From positions 1,948,001 to 2,012,000 of the forward strand of contig WAEK01000002.1 in NCBI GenBank assembly GCA_011634665.1: a stretch of 64,000 nt of DNA, written 5' to 3'. The translations under genes and the position numbers were made by a program. The notes beneath the pieces are model-generated. The model was not told where the DNA came from. It did not search any database and saw nothing but the letters and a program-made list of their open reading frames with translations. This DNA comes from Mortierella sp. BCC40632. Lineage: Eukaryota > Mortierellomycota > Mortierellomycetes > Mortierellales > Mortierellaceae. Shown here in pieces: positions 49,094 to 60,139 of the stretch. Every line of letters starts with the position of its first letter. Position 1 is the first letter of the stretch.

Positions 49094-50633
49094 GCTGTTG
49101 CTGTTGTTGCAATTGAAGCTGCTGTTGTTGCTGTTGTTGAATCATCTGCTGTTGTTGCATCTGAGCATACATATTCTGTTGGTGGTGTTGTTGTTGTTGA
49201 AGAGCGAGGTTACCATGCTGCATCTGACCTGGAATCTGCTGAGGATGTGCTGGTACGCCATGCATCATATTCGCTTGAGGTCCTATCATTTGCAAATGTT
49301 GAAGCTGCTGCTGAAGTGCCTGAATATGCTGCTGAAGTTGGATATGCTGCATTTGGAATTGTTGTAGATATTGAGGCGATAAATTCTTCATGGAGGCACG
49401 CTGGACTAACAACTGTTGGTAATGATTCTGCTTTTGCTGGAGCTGCTGGAAGAGAATCTGCTGCTGTTGCTGAATATGTTGCTGTTGATTCGGAAGCCTA
49501 GCTCCATGAGCCTGGAAACCTGGCTGCTGAGGAACAGCTCCAGGGTTCATTTGAAACGGTTGACCTTGCTGTGCCATCATCTGTTGAGCCTGAAGGTGCT
49601 GTTGCTGCTGCTGCATATGCTGCTGTTGCATAAACTGTTGTTGTGCACGGGGATTGGTAGTCATTCCAGGGATAGCCCCCATCGCACCCATTGCGCTCAC
49701 ATTTCCTGCCATACTGTTGATGACGGCAGCATTGTCAGCTCCTGAGATTTGTCCAGGGATAGAGGCTGCATGCACAGGTATTGATGCGGGTAAAGATCCA
49801 TCCGTCGCCCCATGGCTCCCCAGCGCTTGGCTTGTTGGCAAAGATGTGGTGACAGACGACGCACCTGCTACTACACCAGCAGCATTTGCAATGCCTAGAG
49901 AGGTAGTAGGCAAGCCGGCACTGTCGATTGCGGGTGCTGCTGCAGCCGAGACAGCAGCAGGATTCGTAGCGCCAGTGGTCGCAACAGCCCCTTTTGCAAG
50001 ATCCACGCCAGCAGCCGAAATTGGAGGGATCGTTGATGCAGGGACCGAGGATGTTGAGCCAGGCACAGAAGCTCCCAGGTGAATCTGTTGTTGTTGTTGT
50101 TGTTGGATCAGCTGCTGGATCTTGTCTTTTTTCCCCGAGACGTCCAGATTTCCTTCGGCAATGAGCCCTGCGTTGAGATTATTCTTATTGAGCTGTGCCT
50201 GCAGGTTAGCCTGTTGAGCAGCCCATATATCTTTGTTCGCCGAAGGCGGCTGAGGCGAACTATATCCCATACTAACAAGTCCTAGCCCTGCAATCCCTGA
50301 AGGGTTTGGCATCCCCGCTGCCGTATACATGGCCTGGTTGGGTTGTTGAGGCGGCTGCTGTTGCGTCTGCGGCTGCTGTTGCGGCTGCTGGAAACCTTGG
50401 AGGCCCATCATCCCAACAGGTTGCTGGAATTGATGGGCTGCGAATTGCTGCATGGCATTTTGCTGAAAGATGTCCGGTCCACCGGCCGCGGCAGCTTGTT
50501 GGAAATGGAGATGCTGCTGTGGAAATTGCTGCTGCTGGAGTAGATGTTGTTGCTGAAGCTGCTGCTGTTGCAGTTGTTGCTGCTGCTGAGGCGTCATGGA
50601 CTGGAGATGCGCTGGTGGCTGTTGTTGCTGCAT
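45388..50633 (-). CDS. Very large Gln-rich SSXT (SS18/GIF-type) transcription coactivator; one-base frame break in poly-Gln
   Basis: SSXT proteins (animal SS18, plant GIF/AN3) are chromatin-remodelling (SWI/SNF, BAF) cofactors. Exons are 50633-48641, 48538-48456, 48338-48272 and 48117-45388. The SSXT domain is built over three introns: MDINEQVIQA at the end of exon 1, MLELNKELICVCIDYQNSSF in exon 2 and QYQARLQGTLSYLATWTEIA in exon 3. This order matches the human pattern of a helix, LLDENDQLI, CIVEYQN and YQHVLHRNLIYLATIAD. Exon 1 encodes about 660 residues of Gln-rich sequence, exon 4 about 900 residues rich in Pro/Ser/Ala, a second long Gln tract (about 46271-46450), Met/Pro repeats and an acidic tail ending MMNGFLNL. 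Total is about 1,620 residues against about 400 for animal SS18. Exon 1 is 1,993 nt; an extra base at 49007-49009 breaks its frame. Phases of the other junctions agree. Confidence 0.75.
46271..46450. repeat. Poly-Gln coding repeat (CAG/CAA with GCC interruptions)
   Basis: On the minus strand this gives about 60 codons of Gln with scattered Ala in exon 4 of the SSXT gene. CAG and CAA are mixed, which stabilises such tracts. Confidence 0.9.
48910..49140. repeat. Poly-Gln coding repeat with internal frame break
   Basis: Mixed CAA/CAG repeat of about 230 bp in exon 1 of the SSXT gene. At 49007-49009 the plus strand reads TTT where the repeat expects TT, shifting the frame from Gln to Thr/Ala codons in the strict reading. 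Confidence 0.9.
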
Positions 50634-52732
50634 GGTATCTTAAGAACTCGGCAAACAGCCACAGCGACTAGTGGAGTTCCTTGGAGACTGTTGCTAGAGA
50701 GACCCCAAACGTCTTTGTGAGAAACTATCTGGTATTTATCCTTTTCTACTTGACTGACGGGAAACGCGAGTTGGGACCGTCTGGGTATTGGGATAGGTTC
50801 GGAGTGGAGGTGCCTCTCTCTCCCTTTTTTTTTTTCTCCTCTTTCCTGGGAACCAAATTCGGTATCAGTCGTCGGACCAAGAGAGATCTTGGATGCAAGT
50901 AAGGCGGGGATAGCAAAGAAACGGGACTCACTGAACAGTAAATGGAATGCAGCTGACGGAGAGTGGATGGCAAATGGAATGGTCCCGTTCTTATCCCTAT
51001 AGAGGCATGGTTGGCAATGGGCGGATCGATGTGAAGGACGAGGGGCTCTGATCGTCTGGAGAAGGAGAGGGGTGGGCACGAGGCAATGTGGCTTGGGGCT
51101 ACTGGCAGGAACTGAAAGTTTCGCGTCTTGCGCATACGCGTTTCCTTGTGCTCTTCTCAACGCGACTTGGCCATAGCACACCTCCTCTGTCTCTACGAGC
51201 CTCTTAGCATCTTGATGTCTCTGCAAAGAGAGAGGGAAAAAAAAAATAGGAACCCACATAGAGCAACATGCATCAATCAAACAAGATATTTCTAAATTTT
51301 AATGTTTGACCGACTGGGTCGTGAACGACTCTATACAACTCGGAATACCATCCTTATTAAGCCTACATCTCCCTGGAGTCTAAGGTGGAACTTTTGGTAC
51401 CTAAGCCAACATACTTTTTCTTTCATATCCCGCTACCCTTTCATTCACCTACTCTCGCTTAAAGCAGATTACTATTTTTTGATTATTATTTTTTAAAAAA
51501 AAAAAAAAAAAAAGTAAACACAAAACCTGCTAGTTGGTGACCATGCACAAGAGTTGTACAAATTCCTATTCGGCATATTTTCATGGATAAAACATCTCTG
51601 ACTTCGAGCAGATTCAAAAACCAGAGGTTGGATAACTACTTTATAGTCGAGCTCCTAGCTAATCTCTATGAGATCAGTTGTTTGACATGGATACAAGTAC
51701 ATCATCCATGGATAAAACATGCTACCCATATCTAGGCGAGCGAAGGAAAAACTCCGAGTACATCTGATGGCCAAGCTGATATCAGCGTAGTTAGAGAATG
51801 TATGTTCAGCGGTGGATCTAGCACTATCTCCCAAAGAAGTTCAGAAAGAGTTACTCTCAAAGAAACCAGATCTGTACAACAAGAACTATAAGCGATTGCG
51901 GAACAAATTATAAACACTGGGAAAAGACTCATAAGGAAAAGGTGAGGTGGTGGGGTCAGAATTCATACGCGCCTTGATCAGATTATCTTCTCTATGCCTT
52001 GCTAAATTTGTAAGAGCAGGAAAGGTACCTAGTCTAGTACAAAAATTCTCGTATATTTAGGGTAAGAGGTCGTCGAAGGATCATGAGCGATCACCGTCCC
52101 AGTCAGAGATGACGGACTCGGCACAAGTTGTTTGTGGTCACATAAAAAAAAAAAAAAAAAAAGCTCCGAGAAGGGGATAATTGCATCTAGAAAGTAGTGG
52201 TAGAGATTTAGTCCAGCTTACTGCAAAGTCTACTAGATAAACCCTTAGGTCTAGTATTGATTACTTCAAGAAAAAAAAAAAAAAAAAAAAAAAAGAAGGT
52301 CTGAGTGATTGGACAGGAATACTCTCGATAGCCGTTGCGATGCGTGTAAAACGCAATAGGACCAAATGAGAGCTGGCTAAAGAATATCGAGAGGTAAAGG
52401 TTAGAAGACACAAAAACGTAAGGGATTCAAAAAAACAGGGTTCAAAATGACTCGTTCGGATAGCAACGGACATTGGATGGCGCAGTAAAGATGATACCAA
52501 TCCCTTGTAGCAGAGATAGTAAAATACCATGCAAGTTACGCTATCAAGCGAGTCTTTTGACGAGAAATAAGTCGGGCTTACTCAGAAACAGTGACGAACT
52601 AACAGAGTGCAAGAGAATTACGCTCCTGATAGAATGATTACACTCAGCATGAACAATCTAAGGGGCTATTACATTATTCTGGACTGGTGCTTCAAAAGTA
52701 AGAGTGTTATTGCAAACAAAACCAAACCAAAC

Positions 52733-52776
<44 letters not shown>

Positions 52777-54720
52777 GAGGACCTAGTGGATAACTGGGTA
52801 GGACGAGTAAAAAGGCATAGCAAATAGACACCTACACACAAAATAAACTGACGACCGCTAGAGAAAAGGCTGAAGAAGGCTGATAGCAAAATGGCGTGCC
52901 AAACTGCTCGGGATACAAAGCACGCCATTTTCAAGCTTGAAGGCCATAAGGATTTCCTTTGCGCATGAAGTTATCCAAGCACAAGTTTCCATGCAGGCCG
53001 TGTTGCTTCCGAGACAGACTGTCCGCTTTAGCAGCAAGAAGGGGACAGGGGGAGCATAAGAATTCCAAAGTGGATCAGTATGGTAGTTTTCCACAAGACA
53101 TGGCAACCTTATTGCTCCTCCAGAACCTGTTCACTCTGAATTAGCCGCGTAGGTTTCTTGTTCTTACTCCTTCATTGGCTTCGCACAGGCGTACGGCGGG
53201 GTTCACTTTTTTTTTTTCTCAGGACGCCGGGATCATGAAAGAAACACTAAGCGTGGTAAATCATATTCTTTCCCAGGAGCGAATGAATGTGTACTTGCGC
53301 TCAACTAGTGTGTACAACATAGTCTCTGCATCTAGCACAACAGATGAATGCCTCACCTATAGGAGAAGACCCGAGCTGCTGCAAGATGTAGACTCCCTTC
53401 AAAGAGAGCCACTGCTTTTGTTGATGTTGTTACATGTGCTACTTACCTGTATCGCTTTTCTCTTCTTCTTTTCTTTGGACGGTTGTCGTCATACGAGCCT
53501 ACTCAATTGTCTATCTCGACGATCGCGTGCCTTCTCTGCTTCCTCGCTATGGATCATGAGCAATGGTGGCTCTACTTCCCATTACAATGGTCGAGTAGGT
53601 GATATCGACATTCTTGGAGGAATGGTGACATTGATAATGTGCTACGACGCTCGTCCCTTCATCTTCTTCCCCTCCTTCCTTCCTCCCTCCTCTCCTCTGT
53701 TGTGTAAAATCGATAGGAGGGCACCTCCCATCCACCTATCGAACGGGCAATCTCAAGGCATTCGATATAATTGGCATGGGTGTGAGTGGGTACGAGCAGA
53801 GGCTGGACACACCACGACAATGGTCCACATATGTACCATGAAGACCGACGGGAAACGAAGGGACGGGAGAGAAAAATAAAAGAGAGAGGGAGGGAGAGAA
53901 AAGCGAGACCCTTTTTTGGAGTCTCCTGGCTCTCCTGCCTTCGTGCGTCGCGAATAAGATTTCGAGAGAGGGCCGATGAGCCAAGTTTTTGGGCAAATGG
54001 CACCATCGGTCCAGGAAATAACCCTATCGAAGCCTCCGTCTGTCTTGTGTTGTGGAAAAAGTCGCTGCTGCACGAGAAACGCTCTCTCTTACCCCTTGCC
54101 CATGGGGAAATGCATTGACTACAGATGGCGTGAGTCGGGCACCATATGTCATGATCTTTATCCTTTTGTCCTCTCCGCCCTCCCCTGTCTCCCTTGCATG
54201 CCGATCGCACCTACAGCACGACCAGGTGAGCAACTCTGCGCACATCCTTGTCGACGACTTTCCTTTCTTCTATGGTCGTTCGACGGTTACTTCCAAACCG
54301 GAAAGAGATCCCAAAAAAGATCCATCGGACTTTTTTTTATTTTATTTTTTTTATGGTATCTCTTTATCCACAGTCTGTCTGGGAGGAAAAAGCAGCTGAA
54401 CATGCTCTCAGACGAGGAAGATGGATACTACAAGGCACACATGGAAAGGCCTGGAGATTTGGAAAGAGGACCTGACAGACGGTTCGGCAGCTTCGGTCCT
54501 TTTTTATTAACATAAGGGCAGGGCTTTGAAGTTGTACATGGGGCAAGTGGATATAGTTCCTGGCGAGAATGCAGGATTGAGTAAAATGGAGAAGCAATAT
54601 ACAGAATGTTGTTACAGCATTGCCAAAGGCAAAGAGAAAGAGATAGAAGCAGCACAGGATGAGCTGCGAGATCGACAATAAGAAAAAAAATAATAATAAA
54701 GATCCCGGCCGGCGGTCACT
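50634..54720. other. 4.1-kb stretch without a supported gene
   Basis: The first 600 bp are the SSXT gene upstream region. From about 51300 to 53150 the sequence is AT-richer, with A-runs at 51495-51513, 52145-52162, 52271-52294 and 52734-52774 and no long open frame. From 53150 to 54720 several short frames overlap on both strands, but none has a recognisable domain, start context and splice continuity. The end holds the 3' region of the bZIP gene. Confidence 0.45.
52734..52774. repeat. Poly(A) run, about 41 nt
   Basis: One of the longest homopolymers of the window, preceded by three ACCAA-type units. No retroelement body is seen next to it. Confidence 0.9.
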
Positions 54721-55794
54721 CTAGTCGTCATCGTCGCTAAAGCTGCTTCGGCGATGGCGACGACGGCTCCTCTTGGCGGCCCGCTCATCCTCTCTAGCAA
54801 TCTCATCTCCATCATCCTCAACCTCGGCTTCAACACCCTCGACAACATCCTCTTCGCTATCGCTAGTAAGATCTCGTGCGGTCACCCGAATACCAGACGA
54901 GCGACAACCTGTTGATGCAGCACCTTCGTGTCCTCCGCGGCGCTCTCGCCCAACCTCTCGAAGTCGCTTCAACACTTTTTCGGCCACAAGTCTGCTCTTC
55001 AACTTTTCGACCTGGGCCTTGAGCGCAGCATTCTCTGTCCGGGTTTCGTCCAGCTGCCGGGAGAGCACACTGTTCTCGTCCTGCAGATACGAGATCTGGG
55101 CCTTCATTTCGCCCGACTGGTGATGTTTCTTTGCTCGATACTTGGCTGAGGCCGCTTTATTGCGTTCACGGCGATCATTCACAGAGAGCGGTGGCGAGAG
55201 GTTCAAAGAATTGGAACCAGGGACCGCTTGTGGTGGTGGTGACGAAGGCGAGAGCGGCGACTCGTTGCGAAAGTAGTGGTGATCATCAGGGCTAGAGCTC
55301 GCATGGGCGCTGCCGTGGCTGCTGATGCTGCTGCTGCTGTTGCGATGGCTCGACGGGTAGGGTGGTGAGTCAGGGCTACGGGGCGAGAGAGGTGCGTGGA
55401 CCAGAGGCGGAAGTGCGGGCGAGTACGAGGATGGATGACCTCGTGGAGGGGCAGGCGCAACAGGAGGATAGGCGTGCGAGTGCTGGGGAGGCGGAATGGC
55501 GTTGCGCGGGTATGGCAAGGACGGCTTCTGGGTCAGATCAGCCGGGTCGGAGCGGTGAGACGGATGCGAGTATGGGGGTGAAGGTGCATGGTAAGGTGGT
55601 GGTGGTGGGAGGTAAGGTGCAGACGAAGCACTGTAAAATGGATGAGGCTCAAGTGGGGACGAAGGTGGCAGCGGCTCGTGGACTTGAGGTGGTGAACTAT
55701 CAAGTGGGTGATACGGATGCGACGAGTGGTGGTGTGCGTGGTGGTGCACGCGAGTGTGCGGCGGATATGTGGTAGGAGTTGATGCCAGCGACAT
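54721..55794 (-). CDS. bZIP transcription factor, single exon
   Basis: A 357-residue intronless protein. Residues 1 to about 200 are Pro/His/Ser-rich and disordered, with repeated HH and PPP runs. The basic region ERNKAASAKYRAKKHHQSGE lies near residue 210 and keeps the DNA-contacting N-x2-A-A-x-(Y)-R pattern. The leucine zipper follows through ISYLQDENSVLSRQLDETRT and AALKAQVEKLKSRLVAEKVL. The C-terminus is acidic (SDSEEDVVEGVEAEVEDDGD) and then basic, RSRRRHRRSSFSDDDD. The basic region is of the Gcn4/ATF4/Cys-3/MetR kind, which control amino acid or sulfur metabolism in other fungi; the exact subfamily cannot be fixed by eye. The coding sequence is GC-rich compared with the flanks. Confidence 0.9.
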   Translation of the reverse strand: MSLASTPTTYPPHTRVHHHAHHHSSHPYHPLDSSPPQVHEPLPPSSPLEPHPFYSASSAPYLPPPPPYHAPSPPYSHPSHRSDPADLTQKPSLPYPRNAIPPPQHSHAYPPVAPAPPRGHPSSYSPALPPLVHAPLSPRSPDSPPYPSSHRNSSSSISSHGSAHASSSPDDHHYFRNESPLSPSSPPPQAVPGSNSLNLSPPLSVNDRRERNKAASAKYRAKKHHQSGEMKAQISYLQDENSVLSRQLDETRTENAALKAQVEKLKSRLVAEKVLKRLREVGRERRGGHEGAASTGCRSSGIRVTARDLTSDSEEDVVEGVEAEVEDDGDEIAREDERAAKRSRRRHRRSSFSDDDD

Positions 55795-56884
55795 TGCGGG
55801 GCTGGAGAAGGGAGGAGGAGGAGGGAAGGAGGAGGATAAGAGTTGAGAGGAAGAAAGACAGAGAAGAGAGGATGAAATGTGGAAAAGAGAGAGAGAGAGA
55901 GAAGGTGGGTCGAGCGTGCGAGAGTAGCGTATGACGGCTTTATATGAATCTCCTCATCCGCTCACTTTGTTTCTTTTCGACCACTTGCTCCTTTCTCTCT
56001 CTTCCACTTGCCTGTCCACTCCGCCTCCCCCGCTTGTTCAACAGGGCTGCCCCGTGGTCATAGAGCGTCTACATAAAGGATATGGCAATGTATGCCCGCG
56101 GATGACGCGAGAATTGGTCCTTCCTCGCAGACGATGATGCGAGCGCCCCTCTTGCAAACTACTGCTGGACAGCACAAAGGCTCAGCGTACGAGTGCAGCT
56201 CGTCCTCTTTCCAGTTCTCTCTCTCTCTCTCCCTCTCTCTCTCTCTCTCTGCTGTCTCTTTCTCTCCCCTTCTCCTTCTTCCCTATGCTGCTCTCGCAGG
56301 CACGGTGAGTGGCCTCCAGTGGAGAATTGCGTGAGGTGGCGACATCGACCGTGCAAAATTACCAATCGCCCTCCTCTGAGCTCTCGCGCTCTCTCTCTAT
56401 CTCGCACCCACCCATCCACAAGCCAGTAAACACGCGCCTCCCAATCGCCAGGACCCGTTTGGCAATCTTTTTTGCCCAACATAAACCGTAAACTAACAGG
56501 TAAAAAAAGACACACACCACACCACACGCCACAAAAGATCTATGCTGACAAAACAGGTCAACCTTTAGAAAGATGTTTGCACAAAGACCGCCCGTTATCC
56601 TTGATTGCTCCCTTGGTCCCCTACCCTTCTCGTCTCAATCTGCTTTGCCGCTTGGCTAGACCCAGACAAACAATTGACCGTTTAGAACTAATATGACCTT
56701 TACTAACCATCTTCTTTTAGAGGAGTCACCCTGCAGAGGTTAGCTCAGTGCTTCAAGGCTGAAAAGGGATACGGCCAGCATATCGCACCATAGTCTAGGC
56801 GTCATTAAACACCTGATTGACGGCCTGGATTATGGGCTCTCATATCACAGCTTTCGCTACAGCTTCAGCTTAGTTCTTCTGTTC

Positions 56885-56923
<39 letters not shown>

Positions 56924-57200
56924 GGAAGAGAATCTAAAATACAGATAACTTTTGCTGATGAATGTGAACCGAGGTACAAAGCGGAAAAGAATAAGATTCT
57001 TCTATTCGAATATTCCCTTCGCATGGCCAACAATGGCTCCCTATTGTACGGGTGAGATGGTCCTGGACAAGCTGCTTGGTCAACTAGTCTTCACATTACA
57101 AATTTTTGAAATTTGTAACCTGCTGATTGAAAGAGTCGTCGCAGAACCGAGGGATATCCCAAGGCTAGGCAGCCACCCTATTTGATCCTGAGGTTTGCTG
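55795..57200. promoter_or_regulatory. bZIP gene upstream region
   Basis: Begins with GGA-rich and GA tracts on the plus strand (about 55800-55905, C/T-rich on the gene strand), then a CT block at about 56218-56250 and a 35-nt T-run at 56888-56922. The open frames seen are short and unsupported. Confidence 0.45.
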
Positions 57201-58100
57201 ACAAGTTTCTTTTTTTTTTTTTTTTTTTTTTTTCATATCAAATCTATTTCATCTGGAATCGCCATGCAGACAAAGACTAATTCAAGAGGTCTAAGCTGGC
57301 TCCGGTCACCGATAAGCTATGACAAATCGTTTAACTGTAGTCCCTCGCGCAACGATTTTTTTTTTTTTATATAACAATCTATTTCCGCCTCGCGCAACGA
57401 TTGCCTGTTTTTATATATATATATATATATATATAACAATCTGTTTCTGTTAAGATAACTACGTAGGCAAAGAGCTAATCTAAGGTCACTGCATAGTGGT
57501 GGCAATCCCCCGTAGCCATGTCAACTACACGTGGCCAATTACCCCACACAACAACTGCCACCTCGCCAGGATTCGCTCAACGATTTTTTTTTTTTTTTTT
57601 TTTTATAACAATCTGTTTCTGCTGGAAATAGCTATGTAGGCTAAGACTAAACTAAACTAGCCACAGCCACCGCTCTGCGGTGGCAGTCCTCCATAATACC
57701 ATAACAGCTCACGTTGCCGAAGCCCCGCGCAACGATTGCCATCTTTTTCAAGACGATTAAAAGGTTGAAAAAACGGACTGTCACCGGAAAGGAATCTTCC
57801 CCATCCTCTCCATCACCTCCAAATGTCGCTTGCCTGCTAGACTATCTAGCAGGGTGGCATCAGCAGATGCCATATCGTTCTGAGCACCAGGGCAGCGTTG
57901 CTCGAGGTGATCAGCCAAGGGTGCACCACAACGGCATACCCCAGCAGGTCATGCGAAACCGTCACCATCACTCCATCGTCCTCTTTCTCCTTGAAAGGCG
58001 CCTTTCTTTTTCGAGGGAGTGATCCCATGTCGTGCTTCCCATGCCACGGAAGATTCGCTCAACGATTGTTGTCTCCCTAAAGACTTTTTTTTTTTTTTTT
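57201..58100. repeat. Degenerate tandem/dispersed repeat cluster
   Basis: A core CGCGCAACGATT or CGCTCAACGATT recurs at about 57346, 57391, 57573, 57726 and 58054. Most copies are followed by a T-run or TA stretch and, in four, by AACAATCTGTTTCTG or a variant (about 57239, 57373, 57435, 57607). Between cores, segments starting GCAAAGACTAA or GTAGGCTAAGACTAA and ending near a GGTGGCA(A/G)T block resemble each other imperfectly. Spacing of the fuller units is roughly 170-190 bp. A perfect (AT)n run lies at 57412-57434. No open frame of a transposase or polymerase is seen. It looks like a decayed non-autonomous element or local satellite. Confidence 0.6.
57412..57434. repeat. (AT)n run inside the repeat cluster
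   Basis: Perfect alternating AT, flanked by a T-run and by AACAATCTGTTTCTG. Confidence 0.9.
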
Positions 58101-58838
58101 TTTTTTTTTTGTTAACGAGGGCCCCACGTGGGCATGCAGAGTTTATGGAATACCGGGGCTACTGCCCCGTTGTCACTTGGGCCATATCAGGATCTAGCCC
58201 TGCAAATAAACACTAAATAGTTCTACCTAATGTCCAGATACTCTGTTCGCCATCACCCACGTCGCATGAGTGGTCGTAATACCAGCTCCCTACGCGGCCT
58301 GTTGCGCTCATTCGTCGTCTTTTAGCCCTCTTGGTCCATCGCTAACACTTTTTTCCAACTCCCCAGCCGCTCCATCACCTCCAGCTTCCTCTTTCCAAGG
58401 TAGTACTCATGCACAGTACGGTCTGCTTCATCGTATGCCTCCTTGAGGTTCGGCTTCTGCCTCAGCGGATTGTTCAAGTCGGAGAAATCTCCACAGCTAC
58501 CTTGGTGTCCGTCAACACCGTTGCGTCTCCCAGCGCGTGTCTCCCTAAAGACGCTTAGAGGCTCCACAGGTCCTAGCTTTTTTTTTTTTTTTTTTTTTAT
58601 GCAAGTTGAGTTGTGAGGTCCCAGGATGGACCAGTGATATATTCAGACATTCACGGTGGCTATTCGATCACTGCAGAACATCCCAGCGGGAGCACAGCCC
58701 AAGGGCAGGTCCCTCTTTCGGCCTGAACCCGGGAAGAGAGGGGGGTTGCCAGGATCATCGGAGTTTAAATTGGCTTGAGGCTCCTCTACGTGAATAGTTG
58801 TTTATATTGTCATTTAGTTTCAAACAAACATCAAAGAT
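58101..58838. other. Gene-free stretch between repeat cluster and tRNA
   Basis: Contains a T-run at 58578-58598 and a minus-strand frame of 81 codons at 58322-58567 without recognisable homology. The 14-mer GTCTCCCTAAAGAC occurs both at the right end of the repeat cluster (about 58071) and at about 58539, with a 470-bp segment between them. Confidence 0.4.
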
Positions 58839-58910
58839 TCTTTGGTAGTATAGTGGTGAGTATCTCCGCCTGTCACGCGGAAGACCCGGGTTCAATTCCC
58901 GGCCAAAGAG
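58839..58910 (+). tRNA. tRNA-Asp (anticodon GTC)
   Basis: A 72-nt gene folds into a standard cloverleaf: the acceptor stem TCTTTGG (58839-58845) pairs perfectly with CCAAAGA (58903-58909), the anticodon arm TCCGC-CTGTCAC-GCGGA presents GTC, and the T arm is CCGGGTTCAATTCCCGG. The D arm contains TAGTATAGTGGTGAGTAT with the internal A-box; GGTTCAATTCC is the B-box. The body matches eukaryotic tRNA-Asp and has no intron. A short T-run (TTCTTTT, from about 58912) downstream should stop RNA polymerase III. Confidence 0.95.
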
Positions 58911-60139
58911 CTTCTTTTGCCAGCCCCAGAGCTGGTTCTTTTTTTTTTCTGGAATCAGACAAGAGCTGGCAACTGGCCAGGCAGCAACGAAAGGGCGAGT
59001 AAAGCGTCCCATTCTCTCTTTTTTTAGGATTCGTGTGACCCCAGATTGGAAAGGTGGTCGAACTCGATGGTTCCTGGGAGAGTTTGGACAAATTTTGTTG
59101 ACTGCCTCGCCATTTGGATGTTACCACTTTCCGATTCCTTTGAAGGAACTGATGCAGTGAGTGATAGAGCATCAGAACAAACTGGAATTGTTACAACATC
59201 ATGCATAGTCCTGTAGGGATAACTCATAAGAAGACACAACGCAAGCTGGCTTGGAAGAGTTAGGTTGTGCAAGGATGCACCAGTACGATCAAACAATGAA
59301 AACCTCATAGGTTCAGGCAGGGTTCAGGGATGTGAGGTAGGCATAGTTCTCTAGACATCGCGATTAGTAGAGCGCAACAGAATGCAAAGGATCTCAGTGT
59401 GTATCCACAATAACGGATATCAGGTAAGCTACTAGGCTACAGAGTGTGGAAAAGCATCTGCTGAGGACCCAATGAATACAGCTAATTGATAAGAAAGGTG
59501 GTTTGCTCCGCAATGAACTTGCCAGCATGAGGAGTGCAGAGAAAGCTCGGTAAAAAGAGAAAAAAGAAAAAAGAATTAGTGGTACAGTACAACTGAAAAA
59601 AAAAGTCAATACCCATTGAAGAAACGACAGACTACAAGAAGAACAATTAAGCAAAGAATTTGTGTAGGAGGAAAGAACGCAAAGTGAGCTGCTGTCGCCA
59701 GAGTGAGAAGAGTGAAATAATAAGGTGTCCGCCAAAGTATTGCAAGCTCTATGTTAACATTTTTACCACAGAGGCGTTTTTTTTTAGATAATATCTCATC
59801 TGCCATTGATCCTGTGTCCTGGTGTTCTTGCTTTCAACTTCCGGGAGTGCTTCGATTAGGCAATGAGGCTCATCGGAATGATGCTCAGTTTGCCACCAAA
59901 GTTCCTCCTCGAATGGCGGATTGGAGAAGGCGCAGTCGACGCGTTTCAGTATAACAAGCCACTGCTATGCGATTCTTCGCAGCAGAATTTCAGTTCTTCC
60001 AGCTCTTTTTTTTACTTCCCAGGACATCCAACAACTCAGTCTCACCTCACCCTCTCTTGCCCTCTTACTCTTTTTTTTTATCTTCTTTCTTTTCTTTCTT
60101 CCCCTTTTTTTTTCAGGATACGCCGGTTGACAGTGGGTC
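58911..60139. promoter_or_regulatory. tRNA-Asp to RAD2 intergenic region
   Basis: A 1.2-kb stretch with no supported gene. The last 170 bp before the RAD2 start are rich in pyrimidines (TTTTTCTTTC tracts to about 60115) and end in an AG, consistent with a 5' leader or a 5' UTR intron acceptor. Open frames at 59394-59735 and 59863-60198 have no family match. Confidence 0.45.

Noticed and set aside
52734..52774. Poly(A) run as the 3' tail of a LINE or processed pseudogene
   Set aside because: No coding remnant or target-site duplication is seen on either side, and similar A-runs are everywhere in this window.
57846..58567. Minus-strand frames in the repeat region as a possible transposon protein
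   Set aside because: Both frames are under 90 codons, with no catalytic motif and no continuity between them.
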